NCBI GenBank assembly: GCA_020633315.1 | Contig: JACKDV010000033.1 | Location: 1-47,994 of the forward strand | DNA length: 47,994 nucleotides | Direction of reading: 5' to 3' | Origin: Myxococcales bacterium | GTDB taxonomy: Bacteria > Myxococcota_A > Polyangia > Nannocystales > Nannocystaceae | Shown: piece by piece, positions 9,501 through 15,930 of the stretch | Layout of the letters: each line of letters begins with the position of its first letter | How positions within the stretch are numbered: position 1 is the stretch's first letter | Notes under the pieces: generated by a model | The model's input: the letters and a program-made list of their open reading frames with translations, nothing else | Database searches by the model: none | Told to the model about the DNA's origin: nothing | Program-made: the position numbers and the translations under genes

Positions 9501-10180
9501 TGATGACCTCGTTCGCGTTCATCGCGGGCCTGTACCCGCTGGTCGTGGCCAAGGGGGCCGGCGCCGTCGGCAACAACACCATCGGCTCGTCCGCGCTGGG
9601 CGGCATGGTGATGGGCACGCTCTTCGGCGTGGTGCTCATCCCCGGCCTGTACTTCATCTTCGGCCACCTCGCGCGCCTCGAGACCTTCCTGCGGGTGGGC
9701 TCCGAGGACGACGAGGAGGGCTCGGACGTCAACGATCCGACCGATCCGCCCACGTCGTCGAGCACGACCCAGCCGCCCACCTCGCCCGATCCCACGGACG
9801 TGGTCGAGGAGCAGGGGCAGACCGCCACGGCCGCTGGCCGCACGGTCCCCGCCACCACCACCGAGATGGTCGAGCCCGTGGGGGTGCCCGCCACGGCCGC
9901 CGGCCGCACGGTCCCCGCCGCCACCACCGAGGTGGTCGAGCCCGTGGGGGTGCCCGCCACCAAGACGCAGCCGATGCTCACGACCGAGCCGAGCACCGGC
10001 GAGGCGGACGAGGGCTCCGAGCCCGCGCCGCCGACCGACGAGTCGGACGCGGAAGCCGGGCCCTCGGAGGCGAGCGAGCCCGACGAGGCCTCCGAGTCGG
10101 CGGAGGCGAGCGAGGCGGGCGAGGGCTCCGCGCCCGCGTCGGACGAGGACGAGACGACAGTCAAAGGTAGGGACCAGTGA
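6578..10180 (+). CDS. RND multidrug efflux permease, AcrB/HAE1-type, with long C-terminal tail
   Basis: A 1200-residue resistance-nodulation-division pump that would export substrates using the proton gradient. The typical N-terminus (TM1 with LLGLLAIQERPISQFP) is followed by two porter halves and two blocks of membrane helices. The proton-relay aspartates of TM4 are D408-D409 in GIVVDDAIVVVE, almost exactly the AcrB positions. TM10-11 carry VGLLGKNAVLIVEFA. The conserved pump ends near residue 1040, the usual family length. About 160 further residues form a cytoplasmic, disordered, acidic/Pro/Thr tail with two 22-residue repeats and Glu-Ala-Ser runs. A GGGGG Shine-Dalgarno precedes the ATG. 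The stop overlaps the region of the next start. Confidence 0.96.
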   Translation: MFATLLRRPVLSVVMSVVIVLLGLLAIQERPISQFPAIAPPQVTITIAYPGASAEVLIKSTLIPLERAINGVPNMRYILTDATSAGEATIQVIFEPGTDQDAAIVNVKTRIDQVMPNLPKLVQLEGVILQRIQPSMLMYVNVYSTDEDADEKFLYNYTTVRLLPEIQRIKGIGNARILGSRRYAMRIWLNPDRLRAYSVSAEDVMDAIAEQSVIGRPGRLGQASGIQSQSLEYTLVYEGRFNEPEQYENIIIRANADGEILRLKDIAKIEFGSEWFDIYSNLDGHPSAAIVLKQTFGSNAREVIAEVKEKLEELKKDFPPGMDYKISYDVSNFVDAAIEQVLHTLGEAFVLVALVVFVFLGDWRSTLIPTLAVPISLVGAFILMSMLDISINLITLFALVLAIGIVVDDAIVVVEALHAKMEAKHLSKYHAMKEVLGEIGPAVIAITLVMTSVFVPVAFMPGPVGVFYRQFSVTMASAIVLSGFVALTFTPVLSVMILKPGHGTGGKSRNPLTLFINGFNRVFHWGTEIYVKFIRFTLKRFYLTIGILGLFVFGILEVNKVLPAGFVPNEDQGIIYAIIQTPPGSTLERTNAVARELQAIAEENDAIESVSSLAGYEILTEGRASNAGTCLINLKDWSERDKSVTEVIEELEEEAKDIGAVVEFFEPPAVPGYGAAGGVSFRMLEKTGSTDYYEFDDVNQDFMAALHERPELTGLFTFYAANYPQYELIIDNDKAMQKGVSIKKAMENLDLLIASSYEQGFIRFNFFFRVYVQALPEFRALPSDILGLYVKNEEGEMVPYSSFMTIKKRQGPNEITRYNLYNSSAIRAVNAPGYTTGDAIAAIKDVAETTLPHGYDIAWEGLSFDEAQRGNEAIYIFIVVLVFVYLVLAAQYESFVLPLAVITSLPAGAFGSFLMLKLMGLANDIYAQVGLVMLVGLLGKNAVLIVEFAIQTRRQGATVFEAAVAGARARFRAILMTSFAFIAGLYPLVVAKGAGAVGNNTIGSSALGGMVMGTLFGVVLIPGLYFIFGHLARLETFLRVGSEDDEEGSDVNDPTDPPTSSSTTQPPTSPDPTDVVEEQGQTATAAGRTVPATTTEMVEPVGVPATAAGRTVPAATTEVVEPVGVPATKTQPMLTTEPSTGEADEGSEPAPPTDESDAEAGPSEASEPDEASESAEASEAGEGSAPASDEDETTVKGRDQ
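9824..9955 (+). repeat. Two tandem 66-bp repeats in the RND pump tail
   Basis: Copies at 9824-9889 and 9890-9955 differ at only a few bases and encode two 22-residue units starting ATAAGRTVP and ending VEPVGVP. They keep the reading frame of the pump and fall in its predicted disordered cytoplasmic tail, so the number of units is likely to vary between strains. Confidence 0.9.
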
Positions 10181-10182
10181 GC

Positions 10183-11700
10183 ATGCGGCGCAACGCGGTC
10201 GTGCTGGCCTGCATCGCCGCCCTCGCGGCGGGCTGCACCAACGTCCTGGGCACCAACAAGGCCCGGGAGGCGAGCACCGAGGTGCCCGAGGCCTTCGGCG
10301 CCCTCCCGCCCGGGGGCGGGGGGCCGAGCGTGGCGGTGCAGCAGCAGTGGGACGTGTTCTTCTCCGATCCCGATCTGCAGGCGCTGATCGAGGAGGCGCT
10401 GCAGAACAACCAGGAGCTGAACATCGCGCTGCAGGAGCTGATCATCCGGCAGAACGAGATCGTCGCCCTGCGCGGCGAGTACATCCCGCGGCTCGACGCC
10501 TTCGCCGGGGCCGGCCTCGAGAAGGTGGGCGAGGAGACGAGCCAGGGGGCCAGCGACGCCGACCACGGCGTGGCCCGCAACCTGCCGGACTTCCACTTCG
10601 GCTTCAAGGCGTCGTGGGAGACCGACGTGGCGAGCCAGATCCGCAACGCCCGCAAGGCGGCCAAGCTCGAGTACGAGGCCACGATCCAGGAGCGGAACTT
10701 CCTCATCACCGAGCTCGTGGCCGAGATCGCCAACTCGTACTACGATCTGGTGGCCCTCGACCTCCAGATCGAGATCCTCGACAAGAACATCGGCATCCAG
10801 AAGGACGCCCTCGAGGTGGTCAAGCTCAAGAAGGCGGCCGCCCGCGACACGGAGCTGGGCGTGCAGCGCTTCCGGGCCGAGGTGCTCAAGAACCAGGGCA
10901 ACAAGTTCGACCTCGAGCAGCAGCGGATCATCGTCGAGAACCACCTCAACTTCCTGGTCGGTCGCTACCCCCGGCCGGTGAAGCGGAGCTCCGCCGCCTT
11001 CTCCTCGCCCACCCCCAGCACGGTGGCCACGGGCCTGCCCGCCGACCTGCTGGACAACCGCCCCGACATCAAGGCGGCGCAGCTCCAGCTCGAGGCGGCC
11101 AAGCTCAGCACCAAGAGCGCCAAGGCCCGCTTCTACCCGTCGCTGAGCCTCGAGGCCGGCATCGGCTACGAGACCTTCAACCCGGCGCACCTCATCGCCA
11201 CCCCGGAGTCGCTGGCCTACAGCGTCGCGGGCAACCTCGTCGCGCCGCTGCTCAACCGCGCCGCGATCAAGGCGGACTACCGCTCGGCGAACGCCCGCCA
11301 GGTGCAGGCGGTGTACAACTACGAGCGCTCGCTGATCCGCGGGTACACCGACGTCTACAACCAGCTCACCGCGCTCGACAACCTCTCGCAGCGCTACGAC
11401 CGGCTGTCGCAGCAGGTCGAGGCCCTCGAGGCCGCCATCGAGACCTCCAACGTCCTGTACCGCTCGGCGCACGCCGACTACTACGAGGTCCTGATGACGC
11501 GCCGCGACTCGCTCGAGGCGGAGATGGAGCTGGTCGAGACGAAGAAGCGTCAGCTCCAGTCCCTGGTGAACGTCTACCAGGCGCTCGGCGGCGGCTGGAG
11601 GAAGAACCCCTCCGAGGTTCCTCCGGGCGCGAACCCCGACGCCCAGCGAGGTGGGCGCGGCAACGGCAACGGCAACGGCAACAACAGAGGTAGGTTGTAA
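10183..11700 (+). CDS. RND outer-membrane factor lipoprotein (OprM/NodT type)
   Basis: A 505-residue TolC-superfamily outer-membrane channel completing the tripartite efflux system. The signal peptide ends in LAAGC, so Cys-18 is the expected lipidation site, as in OprM. Two repeats of coiled-coil alpha-barrel helices follow, with typical segments such as WDVFFSDPDLQALIEEALQN and LPADLLDNRPDIKAAQLQLE, the second being the family hallmark (LPSxLLxxRPDI). The C-terminus is a Gly/Asn low-complexity run. ATG at 10183 is preferred over the overlapping GTG at 10177 because AGGGA at 10169-10173 is 9 nt away. It is translationally close-coupled to the pump gene. Confidence 0.94.
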   Translation: MRRNAVVLACIAALAAGCTNVLGTNKAREASTEVPEAFGALPPGGGGPSVAVQQQWDVFFSDPDLQALIEEALQNNQELNIALQELIIRQNEIVALRGEYIPRLDAFAGAGLEKVGEETSQGASDADHGVARNLPDFHFGFKASWETDVASQIRNARKAAKLEYEATIQERNFLITELVAEIANSYYDLVALDLQIEILDKNIGIQKDALEVVKLKKAAARDTELGVQRFRAEVLKNQGNKFDLEQQRIIVENHLNFLVGRYPRPVKRSSAAFSSPTPSTVATGLPADLLDNRPDIKAAQLQLEAAKLSTKSAKARFYPSLSLEAGIGYETFNPAHLIATPESLAYSVAGNLVAPLLNRAAIKADYRSANARQVQAVYNYERSLIRGYTDVYNQLTALDNLSQRYDRLSQQVEALEAAIETSNVLYRSAHADYYEVLMTRRDSLEAEMELVETKKRQLQSLVNVYQALGGGWRKNPSEVPPGANPDAQRGGRGNGNGNGNNRGRL

Positions 11701-11702
11701 CG

Positions 11703-12215
11703 ATGAGCACCGGAGTGTTCTCCAGGGTAATGGCGCCGGTCGAGTTCGAAGCGGCCAAGGGTGGCGAGCTCGCGACCGGTCGGGTGATCGAGGTGGGCGA
11801 GGATCGGATCTCCATCGGCGAGGGCACCGTCCGTGCCCTCGAGCTGGCGGCGAGGCTGGCCCAGGGCGGAGAGGTGTGCCTGGTGCACGCGGCCCATGAC
11901 TTCATGGACTACGCCACCTGGATGCCCCCCGAGCGCATCGTGGAGCACAACCGCGACGCGAGCCTCTACGCGACGATGGTGCTCTCGGCCATCGCCAAGG
12001 AGCACTGCACCGGGGTCAAGCTCCGCTATGTCATCGAGTCGGGCAAGGCGCTCGACGTCATCCTCGACGCGGCGAAGAACTACCCCCCCGAGGCGATCGT
12101 GCTCGCCGCGAGCGCTCGCTCCCGGGTGAGCCGTGCGTTCCTCGGCAGCACCGCCGACAAGGTGATCCGCCGCTCGCCCTGCCCGGTGATGGTCGTGCCC
12201 TCGGGCACGGCCTGA
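11703..12215 (+). CDS. Universal stress protein (UspA family)
   Basis: A 170-residue cytoplasmic Usp-fold protein, 2 nt after the outer-membrane-factor gene, so almost certainly the last gene of the efflux operon. The first strand FSRVMAPVEF and the C-terminal GSTADKVIRRSPCPVMVV are diagnostic. Two features are odd. About 20 extra residues (AKGGELATGRVIEVGEDRIS region, about 17-38) separate strand 1 from helix 1, and the usual GxxG half of the ATP-binding signature reads ASAR, so nucleotide binding may be altered. The Shine-Dalgarno GAGGTAGG lies inside the end of the preceding gene. A regulatory role for the pump is possible but not shown by sequence. Confidence 0.9.
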   Translation: MSTGVFSRVMAPVEFEAAKGGELATGRVIEVGEDRISIGEGTVRALELAARLAQGGEVCLVHAAHDFMDYATWMPPERIVEHNRDASLYATMVLSAIAKEHCTGVKLRYVIESGKALDVILDAAKNYPPEAIVLAASARSRVSRAFLGSTADKVIRRSPCPVMVVPSGTA

Positions 12216-12277
12216 GCCCCAGCCACCGCGCCCCCGGGCCACCGCGCGAGGGCTACCCCTGACGCCGTGCGTGGGGT

Positions 12278-12670
12278 ATGAGCGTCGCGATGCTGGAGAA
12301 GGTCGCGTTCACCATGGTCCCGGTCGACGATCCCGAGCGAGCCCGGGCCTTCTACGAGGGCACGCTCGGCCTCACCCGGGGCAGCGCTGCGCCCAGCGGA
12401 GACTGGACCGAGTACGACCTGCCGGGAGGCGGGTGCCTGGCCCTGCTGCGAGCCTCGCTCTCGGGGCTCGAGCCCAGCGCGCGCTCGGGGAGCATCGCCT
12501 TCGAGGTCAGCGACCTCGACGCCCTCAACGCGCGGCTGAAGGCGGAGGGCGTGCGCTATGCCTCCGAGATGATCGAGTCCCCCGTGTGTCGGATGTCGGT
12601 GATCCTCGACTCCGAGGGCAACTCGCTCATCCTGCACGAGCTCCGCTCGAAGCGAGCCGTGACGACGTAG
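12278..12670 (+). CDS. VOC/glyoxalase-fold protein
   Basis: A 130-residue vicinal-oxygen-chelate superfamily protein with the paired beta-alpha-beta-beta-beta units. Conserved landmarks are PVDDPERARAFYEGTLGL near residues 15-32, IAFEVSDLDALNARLKAEGV near 73-92 and the C-terminal LDSEGNSLILHEL. The family covers glyoxalase I, dioxygenases and antibiotic-binding proteins; the specific activity cannot be read here. The start could instead be the ATG at 12290 (MLEKVAF), which would give the usual VOC N-terminus. It stands alone, 62 nt after the stress-protein gene. Confidence 0.88.
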   Translation: MSVAMLEKVAFTMVPVDDPERARAFYEGTLGLTRGSAAPSGDWTEYDLPGGGCLALLRASLSGLEPSARSGSIAFEVSDLDALNARLKAEGVRYASEMIESPVCRMSVILDSEGNSLILHELRSKRAVTT

Positions 12671-12677
12671 CTCGGGC

Positions 12678-12701
12678 GGCTCGCAGGCTCGCAGGCTCGC
12701 A
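12678..12701 (+). repeat. Three tandem 8-bp repeats
   Basis: GGCTCGCA occurs three times perfectly in tandem just after the VOC gene. It lies in a 266-nt non-coding gap that otherwise shows no gene on either strand. Confidence 0.8.
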
Positions 12702-12904
12702 CTTGCAAGAGGAGGATGGCGGGCTCGGCGTCTCGCCGTCCGATGCCATGCCTCCAGCGTGAGGCCCGTAGCCCCGATTGCACGAGCCGTCGAGAGGCGG
12801 CGAGGACCGAGCCCTCGGCCCGAGCTCGTCCTGCCTGCCGTGCCCGGGCCATCACGCCGCAGCGCGTCCCCGTGTGCGCCCCGGACGACCCTCCGCCTCG
12901 GATC

Positions 12905-12913
12905 TGCTATCAA
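12905..12913 (+). promoter_or_regulatory. Possible extended -10 of the MYXO-CTERM protein gene
   Basis: TGC followed by TATCAA lies about 24 nt before the ATG at 12937. The last base of the hexamer is A, not T, so this is a weaker match than the other extended -10 elements in the window. Confidence 0.35.
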
Positions 12914-12936
12914 GGAGACCCGCTCGGGCTCCTGCC

Positions 12937-14241
12937 ATGCGATTGCTCCTCGCCGCTCCCCTGGGCCTCGCCCTCGCCGCGCTGCCGTCGGCCGCGGCCC
13001 GTGCCCACTCGGGCGGCGTCAACGGCAGCGGCTGCGGCTGTCACGGCTCGGGCGAGGTCACCATCGACGTCTCCGCCGACGACCCGACGATCTCCCCGGG
13101 CGAGACGGTCACCGTGACCGTCACCGTGGGCTCGAGCACCGCGGCCGAGGCGGGGCTGTTCCTGCAGGCCAGCTCGGGGGACTTCACCACCCTGGCCGGC
13201 CAGGGCCTGGCCGAGGTGCCCGCGGGGCTCTCCCACACCTCGCCGCGGGCGATGAGCGGCGACCAGGCCCAGTTCTCGTTCGACTGGACCGCGCCCGCCG
13301 AGCCCGGCGCGGTGCGCTTCGAGGTGTGGGCGGTGGCCGCCAACGGCAACAACAGCTCCTCGGGCGATGCGTCCGACGACGCGGCCTTCGACTTCGTGTT
13401 CGGCTGCTCCCCGCAGACCTTCTACCGGGACTTCGACGGCGACGGCTACGGCCGCACCGCCCAGCCGCTGACCCACTGCATGGGGGCGCCCCCCACCGGC
13501 TACGCGGCGCTGCCCGACGATTGCGACGACAACCGCGCCGAGACCTACCCGGGCGCGCCCGAGTACTGCAACCAGATCGACGACGACTGCGACGAGCAGA
13601 TCGACGAGGACGCGCTGCCGGTGGACCTCTACCCCGACGCGGACGGCGACGGCTACTACGGCGCCGACGAGTACGCGAGCGGCGAGATGATGATGGGCTG
13701 CGTGCCCACCGAGGGCTGGGCGGCCGAGCCCGGCGACTGCCGCCCCGAGGACCCCACGATCAACCCGGGGGCCGAGGAGGTCTGCAACGGCTTCGACGAC
13801 GACTGCGACGCCGACGTGGACGAGCGAGTGCGGCCGCAGTGCGGCGAGGGCTGGTGCCGCCGCGAGTCGATCAACTGCGAGCCCGAGTACTGCACCCCCG
13901 GCGAGCCCCGCGAGGAGGAGTGCAACTTCTTCGACGACGACTGCGACGGCGTGCTCGACGAGGACGCGCCCTGCGAGGAGGGGCTGAGCTGCCAGGCCGG
14001 CGAGTGCCGCCCCATCGAAGGGCCGGGCGGCGTGGACGAGAGCGGCGGCGCCGACGGGAGCGCGACCGGGGCGGCCGGCGACTCGGCCACGGGCAGCGGC
14101 AGCGGCGGGCAAGACGACGCGGGCGGAGGCTGCGGCTGCCGGGCGAGCGGTCCCGCCGGGCGCGGGCGCGCCCTGCTGCTGCTGGCCCTGCTCGGCGCGG
14201 GGCTCCGAAGCCGAACCCGACGAGGACGAGGACGAGAATGA
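12937..14241 (+). CDS. Exported MopE-like metal-binding-motif protein with MYXO-CTERM anchor
   Basis: A 434-residue secreted protein. A signal peptide (about residues 1-23) is followed by HSGG and a GCGCHGSGE motif, then a beta-sandwich domain resembling choice-of-anchor V or reelin-like modules (about 40-150). Next come MopE-type repeats of form DxDxDxxxG/CNxxDDDCDxxxDE (YCNQIDDDCDEQIDE, VCNGFDDDCDADVDE, ECNFFDDDCDGVLDE), which are likely Ca-binding. A Gly/Ser linker leads to GCGC, a hydrophobic LLLLALLGAGL and an Arg-rich tail, the MYXO-CTERM sorting signal used for surface display in myxobacteria. The next gene overlaps by ATGA. Function beyond surface localisation is unknown. Confidence 0.88.
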   Translation: MRLLLAAPLGLALAALPSAAARAHSGGVNGSGCGCHGSGEVTIDVSADDPTISPGETVTVTVTVGSSTAAEAGLFLQASSGDFTTLAGQGLAEVPAGLSHTSPRAMSGDQAQFSFDWTAPAEPGAVRFEVWAVAANGNNSSSGDASDDAAFDFVFGCSPQTFYRDFDGDGYGRTAQPLTHCMGAPPTGYAALPDDCDDNRAETYPGAPEYCNQIDDDCDEQIDEDALPVDLYPDADGDGYYGADEYASGEMMMGCVPTEGWAAEPGDCRPEDPTINPGAEEVCNGFDDDCDADVDERVRPQCGEGWCRRESINCEPEYCTPGEPREEECNFFDDDCDGVLDEDAPCEEGLSCQAGECRPIEGPGGVDESGGADGSATGAAGDSATGSGSGGQDDAGGGCGCRASGPAGRGRALLLLALLGAGLRSRTRRGRGRE

Positions 14242-14939
14242 GCGAGGGACTGTTCGTTCACCAGCTCGCGCTGGGACCCTGGGACAACTTCATCACCTTC
14301 ATCGGCGACCGGGCCTCGCGGAGCTGCGCGGTGGTGGACCCCGCCTGGGACGCGGCGACGATCCAGCGCGAGGCCGAGCGCCTCGACCTGCGCATCGCGG
14401 CGATCCTGTGCACCCACAGCCACTTCGACCACGTGGACCAGGTAGAGGCGCTGCTGCACCACGCGGACGTGCCCGTGCACATGCTCCGCCCGGAGATCGA
14501 CTTCTCGGGCTTCGCCTGCGAGAACCTGGTGCCCAGCTCGCCCGGCGACCTGCTGCGCCTGGGCGAGCACGTGGAGATCACCATGATGCACACGCCCGGG
14601 CACACCCCCGGCTCCACCAGCTACCGCGTGCGCGGGGGCCTGGTGTGCGGCGACACCCTGTTCGTGGACGGCTGCGGCCGCTGCGACTTCGTGGGCGGCA
14701 ATCCCCAGGTCATGTTCGGCACGCTGCGCTCGCTGGTGGAGGGCCTGCCCGGCGACACCCGCATGTACCCGGGCCACGACTACGGCAGCACGCCCACCTC
14801 CACCCTCGACGAGCAGCTACGGACCAACCCGTACCTGCGGCACGGGACGGTGGCGGATTTCGTGGCCCATCGCATGGACGGCAAGACGCCCGACACCGCG
14901 CTGCCGCCCCGGCCCCAGTGGTCGCCCCCCAAGGGCTGA
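14238..14939 (+). CDS. Metallo-beta-lactamase-fold hydrolase (glyoxalase II / persulfide dioxygenase-like)
   Basis: A 233-residue MBL-fold enzyme. The metal motif THSHFDHVD places His60, His62, Asp64 and His65; HTPGHTPGS supplies His122; CGDTLF supplies Asp139; and PGHDYG supplies a late His. GDTLFVDGCGRCDF closely resembles the GDxLxxxGCGRxDF segment of ETHE1-type persulfide dioxygenases, while a glyoxalase II-like thioester hydrolase is the alternative. The ATG overlaps the stop of the MYXO-CTERM gene (ATGA), implying translational coupling. No signal peptide is present, so it is cytoplasmic. Confidence 0.92.
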   Translation: MSEGLFVHQLALGPWDNFITFIGDRASRSCAVVDPAWDAATIQREAERLDLRIAAILCTHSHFDHVDQVEALLHHADVPVHMLRPEIDFSGFACENLVPSSPGDLLRLGEHVEITMMHTPGHTPGSTSYRVRGGLVCGDTLFVDGCGRCDFVGGNPQVMFGTLRSLVEGLPGDTRMYPGHDYGSTPTSTLDEQLRTNPYLRHGTVADFVAHRMDGKTPDTALPPRPQWSPPKG

Positions 14940-14983
14940 GCGCACGCAGCCGCCGACGCTCGCGGGCCACCCGGAGCGTTCGA

Positions 14984-15007
14984 TCGAATTCGAGCTGCAC
15001 GAATTCG
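14984..15007 (+). promoter_or_regulatory. Pair of palindromes upstream of the TenA-like gene
   Basis: TCGAATTCGA at 14984-14993 and CGAATTCG at 15000-15007 are palindromes whose centres are 15 bp apart, flanked by CGATCGA and TCGATCGA on either side. In a GC-rich genome two GAATTC cores this close are unlikely by chance, so this is a candidate operator for the gene starting at 15085. Confidence 0.4.
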
Positions 15008-15084
15008 GCCGTCGATCGACGTGCAATCAATGCCGTGATCATCCATTGCTGCGACGGGGGCTTCGTGCAAACAAGGATCGCATC

Positions 15085-15927
15085 ATGAGATCCGCGTCCA
15101 TGCTCCTCACCCTCGGCCTCGCCCTCGTCGCCGTCCATGCCCCCAGCGCGCCCACCGAGGCGTCCCCTCCTGCCGCGCCCGCTCCCGGCCCGCACCCGCC
15201 GATGAGCCTGGACACCTGCGGCGCGCCCAGCATGCCGGCGGCCCGAATCAAGGCCCGCGCGCTGGTGGAGCAGATCCGAGACGAGCTCGCGGCCGTGGAG
15301 GACGAGATCCGCAGCGTGCCGTTCATCCCCGCGATCGAGGCGGGCACGGTCTCCATCGAGGGCATCGCGGCCGTGGTGGCGGAGGAATACGGCATCATCT
15401 CGAGCGATCTGAGCAGCTTCACGATCATGGCCGATCGCTGGGACGGCCCCGGCAGCCACTTCTTCGGCGACCTCGCCTATGGAGAGTCGCTCGCGCAGCC
15501 GCTGGTGCTCGACTTCGCGGCCACGGTGGGGCTCGACGAGCAGGACCTCGTGGAGTACGAGCCGCGCCCCGCGGCGCAGACCTATCCGTCGCGGGTCGCC
15601 TGGATCGCGAACAATGCCGATCGTGCCTCGGCCGCCGCGTCGTTCCTGGTGAACTTCGACGTGTTCGGCGAGAACATGGCCCGCATCCGCGACGCGCTGA
15701 TCACCGTGTATGGCTTCGAGGCCGACGAGATCGCGTTCTTCAGCTTCTTCGCCGAGCCGATCCCGGGCTTCGAGGACGATGCGATCGAGGTGATCGCGAC
15801 CGGGCTCCACGAGGGGGCGTGCCCCCGCGACGTGCGACGCTCCGCTCGGCTGCTCCAGGCCTACGAGCTGGACTTCTGGCAGGCGGCCTCCGAGCCCCCC
15901 GGCTCGCCGCTGCCCGTGGTCTGGTAG
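15085..15927 (+). CDS. Exported TenA/PqqC-like (haem-oxygenase-fold) protein
   Basis: A 280-residue protein with an N-terminal signal peptide (MRSASMLLTLGLALVAVHAP, cleavage probably after the Ala/Ser-rich stretch) and a Pro-rich spacer. From about residue 52 onward the sequence has the all-helical TENA/THI-4 pattern: FTIMADRWDGPGSHFFGDLA, then SFLVNFDVFGENMARIRDAL, then FFAEPIPGFEDDAIEVI, and finally LLQAYELDFWQA, where TenA enzymes keep a catalytic Glu. Thiaminase II and PqqC are normally cytoplasmic, so export is unusual. The ATG is chosen for AAGGA at 15073-15077. Its 3' end is only 3 nt from the convergent gene. The activity is unknown. Confidence 0.7.
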   Translation: MRSASMLLTLGLALVAVHAPSAPTEASPPAAPAPGPHPPMSLDTCGAPSMPAARIKARALVEQIRDELAAVEDEIRSVPFIPAIEAGTVSIEGIAAVVAEEYGIISSDLSSFTIMADRWDGPGSHFFGDLAYGESLAQPLVLDFAATVGLDEQDLVEYEPRPAAQTYPSRVAWIANNADRASAAASFLVNFDVFGENMARIRDALITVYGFEADEIAFFSFFAEPIPGFEDDAIEVIATGLHEGACPRDVRRSARLLQAYELDFWQAASEPPGSPLPVVW

Positions 15928-15930
15928 CCG

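Noticed and set aside
6593..9667. A 1024-residue minus-strand open frame opposite the RND pump
   Set aside because: It is the antisense shadow of a strongly GC3-biased gene; composition is His/Asp/Arg-rich without domains.
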